Assembly: GCA_002418705.1 (NCBI GenBank)
Contig: DIEQ01000020.1
Span: 161 to 20,398 of the forward strand
DNA from: Mageeibacillus sp. UBA5770
Lineage (GTDB): Bacteria; Bacillota_A; Clostridia; Saccharofermentanales; Saccharofermentanaceae
Length of the DNA: 20,238 bases
Direction: 5' to 3'
The position numbers were made by a program, and so were the translations under genes. The first letter of the stretch is position 1, and each line of letters begins with the position of its first letter. Under the pieces are notes generated by a model. That model saw only the letters and a program-made list of their open reading frames with translations. It did no database searches and was not told the DNA's origin. Positions 6,760 to 13,588 of the stretch are shown here, one piece after another.

Positions 6760-7805
6760 ATGAAGCGATTCGCGGCTTATCTGATTTCATTTGTCCTGCT
6801 GCTCGCAGTGACCGCCTGCAATGGGGACGCTGCCAAAACAGCAAAGTCGATTGATCCCGTGGCGTCACCGGTGTATCCGAAGGCAATCGCTTTCGATGAT
6901 TTTAAATCACACATGGCTTTGCAGGAAAAGAATCCTGTCGATGAAAGTTTTGTTGCCGGGCTGAATGACTTCTCCTATGAAACTTCATCACTCCTTTTGA
7001 AAACACAGCCGGCAATGCTTCAGCGAACTTTTATGCATCGCTTTTTGACGTGGACTTTTCCGATGCCAAAACCGGGACGGCAATGGGTAAATGGATCGCA
7101 GACAATACAAACGGGAGTCTCACACCGGATATAAAAATCTCCGACAGCCAGATCCTGTCGCTGATCAACACCGTTTATTTTTATGATGAATGGGTCGACC
7201 GCTTTGATAAAGACCTGACGGCACCGGATACATTCCATCTAGCCGACGGCACGGATATCACATGTGACTTTATGAACATGAAATATGGATCCGGCCATAA
7301 CTTCAGTGACGGTGACGGTTACCTGCGCTCGGCGCTTCAGTTGAAAAATAACGGCAGCATGGTATACATCCTGCCTGACGAGGGTGTCAATATTGCGGAG
7401 CTTCTTGACTCACCTGCAAAAGCGCAGGAGATTTTCACAGAAGGCAAAGAATATGCAGGGAAAGTAACGTTCAAGATTCCCAAGTTCAGCTTCGACAGCA
7501 GCTTTGATCTGATTGATGCATTGAAGGAACTCGGCATTCGTTCCGCCTTTGATGAAAAGGCTGATTTTTCAGGGATGACTGACGGTTACGCATACATATC
7601 CGGAGTAACACAAAATACGCATATAGCGATCAATGAGAACGGCGTTGAAGCTTCAGCCTTTTCACAGATTCAATATGCAGGTGCCATGCCTCCCGACGGA
7701 GAGGCTTTCATGATCCTTGACCGGCCGTTTATCTACGGTATAACGGCTCCCAACGGAACGCTTCTTTTTGTAGGTGTGTGCGGGAATCCGGCCGTTTCTT
7801 CGTGA
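6760..7805 (+). pseudogene. Serpin lipoprotein gene with out-of-frame internal deletion
   Basis: The 5' part (from the ATG at 6760, AAGGAGG 8 nt upstream) encodes a lipoprotein signal MKRFAAYLISFVLLLAVTAC and a serpin helix-A-like NDFSYETSSLLLK. Around 7000 the homology jumps to another frame: NASANFYASLFDVDFSDAKTG and the rest of a serpin follow to 7805, including NTVYFYDEWVDRF, the reactive-loop region (NENGVEASAFSQIQ) and the C-terminal DRPFIYGI...LLFVG. Compared with typical serpins, the stretch between helix A and helix D (ENAFYSPISLY-type region, very roughly 75-90 residues) is missing and the junction is out of frame. In the first frame translation ends at 7134. A GTG at 7050 could start a headless product, but a functional inhibitor is unlikely. 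Intact relatives would be surface-anchored serine-protease inhibitors. Confidence 0.82.
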
Positions 7806-7823
7806 CGCCTATTTTCCCGTCAC
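7802..7823. terminator. Small hairpin at a convergent gene junction
   Basis: GTGACG (7802-7807) pairs with CGTCAC (7818-7823) around a 10-nt loop, spanning the stop codons of the serpin and the methyltransferase, which are separated by 3 bp. It has no T-tract, so any terminator role is weak. Confidence 0.3.
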
Positions 7824-8360
7824 AATACAGTAAAAATTGTCACCGACATCAAATTCGTTGAGCACCAGAAATCCATTCGCACCGCATATTCGGATGACTT
7901 CTTCCCTGCTGATGCGATGCTCGACAGGCGGTCCCATGGGCGTCTCGCGTTTGTGAAACTCAATAAACGCGAGTTTTCCCGTGCTTTTCAGAACTCTTTT
8001 AATTTCGGCCAGTACAGGCTCTTTCTGATCAATTTCATGGAATACGGTAACCAGGACAGCCAGATCAACGCTGGCAGTATCAAGATCATAGTGATCATCA
8101 GAAACCCTTAGTGTCTTAATATTTGACAGTTTTTCGCTGCGTGCTTTTTCATTGATTATGTCAATGAATTCGTCGTTGATTTCTATCGCATATACTGCAT
8201 TTTTTGTTATGCGTGCTGCCGGGACGGTAAATATCCCGCTGCCTGCGCCAATGTCGCACATAATATCGTGTTCACCCAGACCGATCTTAAGGAGGGTTTC
8301 CTGCGGACTCAGATCTGCTAAACGGGCCGAATTTTCAAGCTTGTTTTGCCGATGGTTCAT
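7809..8360 (-). CDS. Class I SAM-dependent methyltransferase
   Basis: A 183-residue protein with the Rossmann methyltransferase motif I at residues 36-42 (CDIGAGSGIF), an acidic strand-2 end (YAIEINDEF), and motif IV/post-motif segments (LAVLVTVFHEID, LKSTGKLAFIEF) of the UbiE/Methyltransf_11 group. The substrate cannot be read from the sequence. The ATG at 8360 follows AAGAGG and overlaps the upstream C_GCAxxG_C_C gene by 26 bp, so it is the last gene of the operon led by DUF134. The context suggests a metal, metalloid or small-molecule substrate rather than a protein, but that is inference. The last 30 residues (NEFDVGDNFYCIVTGK) end in the usual beta-hairpin. Confidence 0.85.
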   Translation of the reverse strand: MNHRQNKLENSARLADLSPQETLLKIGLGEHDIMCDIGAGSGIFTVPAARITKNAVYAIEINDEFIDIINEKARSEKLSNIKTLRVSDDHYDLDTASVDLAVLVTVFHEIDQKEPVLAEIKRVLKSTGKLAFIEFHKRETPMGPPVEHRISREEVIRICGANGFLVLNEFDVGDNFYCIVTGK

Positions 8361-8814
8361 AATCAGCCTCTTTCTCTATGGTTTCTGCCAAGATCCCGGC
8401 GGCACAGCCGACAAGTTCCGCACAAGGACGCTTCTTATAGTATTCCGGTGTTCGTTTCTCCGGAACATGGCAGTCAGGACCCTGTTCGAGACCGAGTAAT
8501 TCGCGGCAAATGATCGAATTATTTTGGGCTTTAAATTCTGCCGCCAATTCCTGTATTCGTTTGTAGTGCGCCTTTTTGGCTTCCCTGTCAGCAGGATCAG
8601 AATATCCGTACATCATTCCTGCCGCCATAAACATGCCGGTAACAGCGCCGCAGACCTCACGCAGCCGGCCCATGCCGCCGCCGAATGAAGACGAAATCCT
8701 AAGCGCTGTGTCCATATCAATATTAAGATCGCCGGAAAATGCCCCAAACACAGCCTGGGAGCAATTATATCCCTGTTTGAAAAGTTCCATAGCTTTTTGT
8801 GCGTGTTCTTCCAA
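8335..8814 (-). CDS. C_GCAxxG_C_C family protein, TTG start
   Basis: A 159-residue soluble protein with the cysteine signature that names the family: NCSQAV (C18), EVCGAVTG (C55), C103 (ICRELLG), C115 and PCAELVGCAAG (C131, C137). Members are common in anaerobes and often lie beside redox or Fe-S genes; the cysteines probably bind a metal centre, but no reaction is established that I know of. The start is TTG at 8814-8812, strongly supported by GGAGG 6 nt upstream; an internal ATG would remove the conserved N-terminal helix. It follows Mrp by 27 bp and overlaps the methyltransferase gene by 26 bp. Confidence 0.9.
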   Translation of the reverse strand: MEEHAQKAMELFKQGYNCSQAVFGAFSGDLNIDMDTALRISSSFGGGMGRLREVCGAVTGMFMAAGMMYGYSDPADREAKKAHYKRIQELAAEFKAQNNSIICRELLGLEQGPDCHVPEKRTPEYYKKRPCAELVGCAAGILAETIEKEADYEPSAKQA

Positions 8815-8841
8815 TTTCTTCCTCCGGGTATAAGATATTGT

Positions 8842-9723
8842 TTAGCAAAGCTTGTTATCAAGGCAAACGGAATCGGACAAAACAAGATTCCCCTCGTTAC
8901 CTTCCAGTAATACTGCCACATCTTCAAGCCAGTCGACGGCGAAGTGTTCAATCAATCCGTCATCACATGCCTTTGCAAGACGCGGATCAACAGGCAGTCT
9001 GGCCAGTACATCCAAATTAAATTTTTGGGCTACATCATCAATATGGCTTTCTCCGTAAAGGTTGTGTTTTTCACCGCAGCCGGGGCACTCAAAATATGCC
9101 ATGTTTTCAACGAGACCGAGAATCGGAACGTTCATCATGTTTGCCATATTTACTGCCTTCGATACAATCATCGAAACCAGTTCCTGAGGAGAAGACACGA
9201 TAATGATACTGTCAACGGGTATAGACTGGAAAACGGTGAGAGCTACATCACCCGTACCCGGGGGCATATCAATGAACATGAAATCAACATCGCTCCAAAT
9301 TACATCTGTCCAGAACTGTTTGACTGTTGAGGCAATAATAGGGCCTCTCCAGAGGACGGGATCTGATTCATTTTCAAGTAACATATTAATGGACATAATT
9401 CTAATTCCGTCACGCGTTATGATCGGGTATATACCGTTCTCATCGCCCGTCGCTTTTCCCTTGATGCCAAAAGCTTTCGGGATGGACGGACCTGTAATAT
9501 CCGCGTCAAGTACTGCTGTCTTATATCCCTTACTATTCATAAGTACGGCAAGCATAGATGTGACTATTGATTTGCCGACACCGCCTTTGCCGCTGACAAT
9601 TCCAATTACTTTTTTTACGCTGCTGTCTTCGTTGAGTTTCGCGGAAAAATCCGGCTTCTCTTCCCTGCGGTCTCCACAGTCATCGCTGCAGCTGTTACAA
9701 TTCTGGTTACAGTCTTTGCTCAT
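8842..9723 (-). CDS. Mrp/NBP35-type Fe-S cluster carrier ATPase
   Basis: A 293-residue P-loop ATPase of the Mrp/ApbC/Nbp35 group, which bind and deliver Fe-S clusters. The deviant Walker A GKGGVGKS is at residues 45-52, the switch DADITGPS follows, then DMPPGTGD and the ECPGCGEKH cluster-binding CxxC. The N-terminus carries four closely spaced cysteines (C5, C9, C12, C16), an arrangement like eukaryotic Nbp35, and a short C-terminal tail ends in cysteine. The start overlaps the DUF134 stop by 4 bp (ATGA), so they are translationally coupled. Proposed role: cluster delivery to the neighbouring cysteine-rich proteins. Confidence 0.93.
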   Translation of the reverse strand: MSKDCNQNCNSCSDDCGDRREEKPDFSAKLNEDSSVKKVIGIVSGKGGVGKSIVTSMLAVLMNSKGYKTAVLDADITGPSIPKAFGIKGKATGDENGIYPIITRDGIRIMSINMLLENESDPVLWRGPIIASTVKQFWTDVIWSDVDFMFIDMPPGTGDVALTVFQSIPVDSIIIVSSPQELVSMIVSKAVNMANMMNVPILGLVENMAYFECPGCGEKHNLYGESHIDDVAQKFNLDVLARLPVDPRLAKACDDGLIEHFAVDWLEDVAVLLEGNEGNLVLSDSVCLDNKLC

Positions 9724-10094
9724 TTGTTTCCTCTTTCTTTTTCAGCCATGGCAATTCTACATCTCCGGCATGCGCTGCGGCCGCATTCATCTCCGAGTCC
9801 GTCGCAGAGACGGTAATCTCCGCCTTCAATCCGAAGAATTTTACCAAGGACAAGTGATTCTGCAATCTTTCTTCTGGCATCGTTATAAATTCGCTGCACT
9901 GTAGTTCGGGCAACATTCATATGGTCGGCACATTCTTCCTGCGTAAAGCCCTCAAGGTCAATGAGACGGACTGTCTCATATTCATCAACCGACATTGTGA
10001 CAAAAAAATCCTGATCCGCCTGTGTATCGAGCGGACCAAAATGAGTACTGTCCGGAAGACAGCAGACTTTTCTCCATTTGCGGGGTCTTGGCAT
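9720..10094 (-). CDS. DUF134 family DNA-binding protein
   Basis: A 124-residue protein of the DUF134 group. [10 protein letters not shown] at the N-terminus and a sigma-70-region-4-like helix-turn-helix ([47 protein letters not shown], residues about 35-80) are diagnostic. The C-terminus is cysteine-rich (C96, C103, C108, C111), suitable for a metal or Fe-S sensor. The ATG at 10094 has GGAGG 10 nt upstream. DUF134 genes often sit with Mrp or NifX-like genes; a redox- or iron-responsive regulator of this operon is the likely role, but not shown. Confidence 0.9.
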   Translation of the reverse strand: MPRPRKWRKVCCLPDSTHFGPLDTQADQDFFVTMSVDEYETVRLIDLEGFTQEECADHMNVARTTVQRIYNDARRKIAESLVLGKILRIEGGDYRLCDGLGDECGRSACRRCRIAMAEKERGNK

Positions 10095-10122
10095 ATTGGA
10101 TTTACCTCCATAAGGTTTCAGT

Positions 10123-10165
10123 TATATGTCAACTTGTAGTCTACTCCATATCGGGTATATGTCAA
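10123..10165 (-). promoter_or_regulatory. DUF134 operon promoter with paired 10-bp direct repeats
   Basis: TTGACATATA occurs twice on the minus strand, at 10165-10156 and 10132-10123, 33 bp apart (about three helical turns). The upstream copy supplies a consensus -35 (TTGACA, 10165-10160) with TAGACT (10143-10138) as -10 at 16 bp. The second copy lies just downstream of the start point. This is the geometry of a repressor site pair; DUF134 autoregulation is a natural guess. Confidence 0.55.
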
Positions 10166-10214
10166 TTACTTTTATATCAAACTTCTTTTACTTTTCAAAT
10201 CATTCAATAGCAAG

Positions 10215-10227
10215 GTGACTTTGTCAC
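10215..10227. promoter_or_regulatory. GTGAC-N3-GTCAC dyad upstream of the ferredoxin operon
   Basis: A perfect 5-bp dyad around TTT, 58 bp before the ferredoxin start. It resembles a regulator half-site pair (CRP/FNR-like spacing is not exact). No convincing -35/-10 pair for the rightward operon was found nearby. Confidence 0.35.
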
Positions 10228-10284
10228 GAAGAGAAATACGGGGGTGTGATACTGTTAAGTAAGAAATTATCTTAGGAGGTCGTA

Positions 10285-10470
10285 ATGAAAATTTTTATTA
10301 ACGAGCATCGCTGCCCACAGAACCACCGTTGTCCGGCCATCATGCAATGTCCTGTCAATGCCATCAGTCAGGATGGCTACGGGCTTCCGGCTATTGATGA
10401 GGAGAAGTGCATACATTGCGCAAAGTGCGTTAGGTTTTGCCCAATGCAGGCAATTGTTCAGACAGCATAA
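10285..10470 (+). CDS. Small 4Fe-4S ferredoxin-like protein
   Basis: A 61-residue protein with one canonical [4Fe-4S] motif near the C-terminus (CIHCAKCVRFCP). The N-terminal half has three cysteines in an unusual C-x5-C-x5-CP spacing (C10, C16, C22: RCPQNHRC...QCPVNAI) in place of a second normal motif. The CPVNAI part resembles the end of a ferredoxin cluster motif. It is preceded by AGGAGG, 5 nt from the ATG. It heads a three-gene rightward operon divergent from DUF134. Role: electron transfer or cluster binding; partner unknown. The N-terminal cysteine pattern recurs in a family I have seen in anaerobes, but its function is not known to me. Confidence 0.85.
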   Translation: MKIFINEHRCPQNHRCPAIMQCPVNAISQDGYGLPAIDEEKCIHCAKCVRFCPMQAIVQTA

Positions 10471-10527
10471 TCTTAATTAGTGTCAATGCATGGCAGGTTC
10501 AAAAAAATATTAACAGGAGGGCTTTTT

Positions 10528-10719
10528 ATGAAAAATGTTGGAAAAATTGATCGCATTATCCGCCTTGTTGCCGGAGCAGGTCTTACCAGTCTATTATTCC
10601 TGCTGAATAACAACTGGAGGTACATCGGAATTTTGGGTATTGTTCTGATTGTCACTGCTCTTGTAGGCATATGTCCTCTGTACATGCCTTTCAAAATAAA
10701 TACCCTTACAAAGAAATGA
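10528..10719 (+). CDS. DUF2892 (YgaP-like) inner-membrane protein
   Basis: A 63-residue protein beginning MKNVGKIDRIIRL, the amphipathic start of DUF2892 proteins, followed by two hydrophobic segments (about residues 14-29 and 32-49). A conserved GICPLYMPF follows, close to the CP-L-Y core found in the family. DUF2892 domains occur alone or fused to rhodanese (YgaP), suggesting links to sulfur chemistry, though the function is unproven. AGGAGG stands 8 nt upstream of the ATG at 10528; an in-frame ATG at 10480 lacks such a site. The stop overlaps the start of the next gene by 4 bp. Confidence 0.88.
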   Translation: MKNVGKIDRIIRLVAGAGLTSLLFLLNNNWRYIGILGIVLIVTALVGICPLYMPFKINTLTKK

Positions 10720-10949
10720 AAATTCGCAAAGTGCTCTCGATTTTCAGCAATGTATTTCTGGCTGCAGCTGCTGCCATAGGTCTGTATGCGCTTTTCAGAA
10801 CCTATCAGCTATATCAGAGTTTACCGCCGGGTGCGTGCCCGATTGATCCAAACAGGAATCTGCTTTATATCGCAGTCGGTCTGTCTCTCCTATCGCTTAT
10901 CCTGTCCTTCTTTGAGCCAAAAAAAGAGAAAAAAACCACGGGAACATGA
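10716..10949 (+). CDS. Small two-TM membrane protein with a CPIDPNR loop
   Basis: A 77-residue protein starting at the ATG that overlaps the DUF2892 stop (ATGA). Two transmembrane helices (about 9-26 and 47-67) flank a loop with YQSLPPGACPIDPNRNLLY. Lysines at both ends put N- and C-termini in the cytoplasm and the cysteine loop outside. I do not recognise a named family, but the motif looks conserved rather than random. Tight coupling to a DUF2892 gene and a ferredoxin suggests a membrane redox or sulfur role; this is inference. The stop codon lies inside the loop of the terminator that follows. Confidence 0.75.
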   Translation: MKIRKVLSIFSNVFLAAAAAIGLYALFRTYQLYQSLPPGACPIDPNRNLLYIAVGLSLLSLILSFFEPKKEKKTTGT

Positions 10950-10964
10950 TTTTCGTGGTTTTTT
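10930..10964. terminator. Bidirectional intrinsic terminator
   Basis: AAAAAACCACG (10930-10940) pairs with CGTGGTTTTTT (10954-10964) around a 13-nt loop. T-rich tails exist in both directions, so it ends the rightward operon and the leftward HAD gene, whose stop is at 10976. Confidence 0.88.
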
Positions 10965-10975
10965 CATTGTTTATC

Positions 10976-11767
10976 CTAAATTTTCTGCGCGATATGTGAC
11001 AGGAAATGTTCCTCTATAAATGCCGCAACGCCGTCTTCATCGTTACTTTTTGTGTGATGCGCAGCTGATAACAGCACCGGTTCAATCGCATTGGCGACGG
11101 CGATTCCAATACCACACTCCCGGATCATTTCCAGATCATTGTAATCGTCTCCGAAGGCCGCAACATCAGCCATATCGATACCCAGAAGATCGGCCGTCAT
11201 CTTTATGGAATTAAATTTTGATGTACCTTGCTTCAGACAGCTGTATCGATTGATGCGCCAGTACGGGATAACTTTGCACTCCGGAAACTTCTCAATAATC
11301 GAAAGTGCTTTACTCTTATCAGGTATTTCGGCAACAATTTTGATTACTTTTTGCTGCAGCGGAACGGAATAATCATTGTATTTTGCAGTTGGCCGGTCAG
11401 GTGATTCGCTGATATTACTGCTGTTCCAGTAACAGATGTCCTCTGTGGAGACAATAATATCCACAAAAGCCTCTGTGCTGAGTAATGCGGCAATAAGCCG
11501 ATTCGTTGTATCGGCTTCCAACTCAGTCTTATATATAATCTCACCGTTAAGCCGGGCTAATGCACCGTCATTACTGATAAAAATATCCGGCTGAAGAATG
11601 TCAACGAAACGCTGTGCTTCAACCTCAAGGCGTCCTGTTGCGACTGCCGTAATTATCCCTGCTTTTCTGCATCGCTCAAAAACGGAGCGGCTGTATTCAG
11701 ATATGCTCTGATTGGTCCGCAGCAGTGTATCATCGAGATCGGTTACAATCATTTTTACAGGCCGCAT
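10976..11767 (-). CDS. Cof-type HAD-superfamily sugar-phosphate phosphatase
   Basis: A 263-residue phosphatase of the HAD IIB (Cof/YidA) group. Motif I is DLDDTLL (nucleophile D10, acid/base D12), motif II ATGR, and motif IV GDDYNDLEMI near residue 210, with the large C2 cap between. These enzymes dephosphorylate sugar phosphates, nucleotides or flavin intermediates; the substrate cannot be assigned. I start at the ATG at 11767, which has AAAGGGG 6 nt upstream; the ATG 6 bp earlier (11773) abuts the GGGG directly and is unlikely. It follows thymidine kinase by 47 bp and is probably in the same transcript. Confidence 0.92.
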   Translation of the reverse strand: MRPVKMIVTDLDDTLLRTNQSISEYSRSVFERCRKAGIITAVATGRLEVEAQRFVDILQPDIFISNDGALARLNGEIIYKTELEADTTNRLIAALLSTEAFVDIIVSTEDICYWNSSNISESPDRPTAKYNDYSVPLQQKVIKIVAEIPDKSKALSIIEKFPECKVIPYWRINRYSCLKQGTSKFNSIKMTADLLGIDMADVAAFGDDYNDLEMIRECGIGIAVANAIEPVLLSAAHHTKSNDEDGVAAFIEEHFLSHIAQKI

Positions 11768-11814
11768 GTGCATCCCCTTTCTGCTTCACATCTGCTGATA
11801 TCAATATTACTGAT

Positions 11815-12405
11815 TTATTCCGGTGTGTCCTGAAGCCTGATTCGTTTTCTCCAGCATTTGTGACACATGGCGATGTATCTGTCATTTCCGCCAAGGCATA
11901 CCTGATCGCCGCTTGTTATTATTTTACCGCCGTCATCTATGCGCGCATTAACAGAGGCCTTCTGCCCGCAGTCGCATATTGTTTTAATTTCCGTAATTGA
12001 ATCAGCCAACTCGAAAAGTCGGTGGCTTCCGGGAAACATATGAGTCAGAAAATCCGTCCGCAGGCCAAAGCACAGCACCGGTACGGAATAGTCATCGACG
12101 ATTGTGCGAAGTTCTTCGATCTGCTTTTTTTCAAAAAACTGGCATTCATCCGCGATAATAACATCAATGCTGTTGTGGTCAAACATCAGAAATCGTTCCA
12201 AAAGGCTGGTGTCCGGCAAAATATTATCAGCTGTATCCTTTATTCCGATGCGTGAGCGTATGACAGAAGAACCATCGCGAACATCGGTCGAAGGCTTAAT
12301 AAGCCAGACCTTCATATTGCGCTCCTCATAATTGAATTTAGCAATCAGGGCCTGTGCTGTTTTGCTGCTTCCCATTGCGCCATATTTAAAATATAGTTTC
12401 GCCAT
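11815..12405 (-). CDS. tdk: Thymidine kinase
   Basis: A 196-residue type II thymidine kinase, phosphorylating thymidine with ATP in the salvage pathway. It shows the P-loop YGAMGSSKT near residues 8-16, the catalytic acidic block VIIADECQFF, a lasso region SITEIKTICDCGQKASVNAR, and zinc-site cysteines (CDC and CHKC). Length is normal for bacterial TdK. The start at 12405 has GAGG 9 nt upstream; the open frame continues upstream to 12516 but that part contains leader secondary structure and no protein homology. Substitutions from the usual GPMFSGKT P-loop (GAMGSSKT) define the subgroup found in clostridia and mycoplasmas. Confidence 0.93.
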   Translation of the reverse strand: MAKLYFKYGAMGSSKTAQALIAKFNYEERNMKVWLIKPSTDVRDGSSVIRSRIGIKDTADNILPDTSLLERFLMFDHNSIDVIIADECQFFEKKQIEELRTIVDDYSVPVLCFGLRTDFLTHMFPGSHRLFELADSITEIKTICDCGQKASVNARIDDGGKIITSGDQVCLGGNDRYIAMCHKCWRKRIRLQDTPE

Positions 12406-12431
12406 TATGCGTATCCTCAATTCGTAAATCT

Positions 12432-12497
12432 GCAGCCGGGCAGTGAACCCGGTTCGGCCGGTTACACTGCTTAGCGGCTGCCTATAATCATATAGGC
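12432..12497 (-). promoter_or_regulatory. Structured leader upstream of thymidine kinase
   Basis: Two hairpins lie 27-92 nt upstream of the tdk start. GCCTATA-ATCA-TATAGGC (12480-12497) is perfect. Next to it, GCAGCCG / CGGCTGC (12432-12438 and 12475-12481), GCAGTG / CACTGC and AACC / GGTT stack into one long imperfect stem of 17 bp. The two share bases 12480-12481. There is no T-tract. Confidence 0.5.
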
Positions 12498-12542
12498 GGA
12501 CTGATATTTTGTCCAACAGAAAATGAAGCTTTCAGAGAGCTG

Positions 12543-13565
12543 TTATGATAAGAATGTCAGGTAATCTTCCAGGTTTTTTTCGAGAAGCCGCGGCGTGTCG
12601 AGGCCATAAGGGCAGCGTTTTGCACAGCGATTACAGTGAATGCAGTCCTCGATCTTTCTCATTTTTGCCTGCCACTCCTCATTTAAGAATATAGATACCG
12701 GCGCCCGGCGGATAAGCAGGGACATTCTTGCGGCATTCGGGATTTCGATGCCGGCCGGACAGGGCAGACAATAGCTGCAGCTCCGGCAGAATTCCTTGCT
12801 GAACTCCTGACGGTCTTTCTTAATGACGGCAGAGAACTCATCATTCATGACCGGCGGATTTTCAATGTATGAGAGGAATTCATCGAGCTCACTCTCTTTC
12901 TGGACACCCCAGATCGGGAGTACATGATCGAACTGAGCAAGATAAGCGCAGGCAGCGGCAGAATTTGTGATCAGACCGCCGGACAGTGCTTTCATAGCTA
13001 TAAATCCAATGTTCTTATCGCGGCAGGATTCTGCCAGATAGACTTCCTGTTCGGAGGCAATATAGCTGAAGGGAAACTGCAGGGTCTCATACAGCCCGGA
13101 TTCTACGGCTTCCCCGGCTACGGCAAGACGGTGATTTGTGATGCCGATATGTCGGATCAGCCCCTTATCCTTTGCCTCGAGCATAGCATCATACAGACCG
13201 GATGCATCACCCGGACGCGGGCAGAACGCGGGGTTATGAAACTGATATAAATCGATGTAATCAGTCTTTAACTGATCAAGAGATGTAAGCAGCTGCTCCT
13301 GAAATTCACGTGCTGTAGCGGCCATCGTTTTGGAAGCGATGATAATATCCTCGCGTACATCACCTAGGGCAACCCCGATTTTGGCCTCGCTGTCCGTATA
13401 CATCCGTGCCGTATCAAAAAATCGAATGCCGTGCGCATATGCCTTTTTTAGAAGCAGAGCCGCTTCGTCCATGCTGATTCGCTGTATCGGCAGGCATCCA
13501 AAGCCGTTTTTCTGAACAGTAATGCCGGTTCTTCCCAAAGTCACGGCAGTTCCTTTTATTTCCAT
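12543..13565 (-). CDS. Aldo/keto reductase with C-terminal 4Fe-4S ferredoxin domain
   Basis: A 340-residue protein. The barrel has the full AKR catalytic tetrad: D51 and Y56 (DTARMYTDSE), K79 (ASKT) and H110 (DLYQFH). From about residue 265 it carries cysteine motifs CRSCSYCLPCP and CIHCNRCAKRCP for two [4Fe-4S] clusters. It probably reduces a small carbonyl substrate, exchanging electrons with ferredoxin-type partners; the substrate is unknown. The ATG at 13565 has GAGGGGAG about 10 nt upstream. It lies 23 bp after the DUF2804 gene, so the two are likely co-transcribed. It is the normal counterpart of the odd aldo/keto reductase at 17078-18226. Confidence 0.93.
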   Translation of the reverse strand: MEIKGTAVTLGRTGITVQKNGFGCLPIQRISMDEAALLLKKAYAHGIRFFDTARMYTDSEAKIGVALGDVREDIIIASKTMAATAREFQEQLLTSLDQLKTDYIDLYQFHNPAFCPRPGDASGLYDAMLEAKDKGLIRHIGITNHRLAVAGEAVESGLYETLQFPFSYIASEQEVYLAESCRDKNIGFIAMKALSGGLITNSAAACAYLAQFDHVLPIWGVQKESELDEFLSYIENPPVMNDEFSAVIKKDRQEFSKEFCRSCSYCLPCPAGIEIPNAARMSLLIRRAPVSIFLNEEWQAKMRKIEDCIHCNRCAKRCPYGLDTPRLLEKNLEDYLTFLS

Positions 13566-13588
13566 CCGTTGATTGCTCCCCTCAGATC

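Noticed and set aside
9203..9904. 233-codon plus-strand frame across Mrp and DUF134
   Set aside because: Antisense to two strongly supported genes; no ribosome binding site or domain.
12406..12516. N-terminal extension of thymidine kinase
   Set aside because: The extra 37 residues have no homology, the region folds into hairpins, and the ATG at 12405 has a good RBS.
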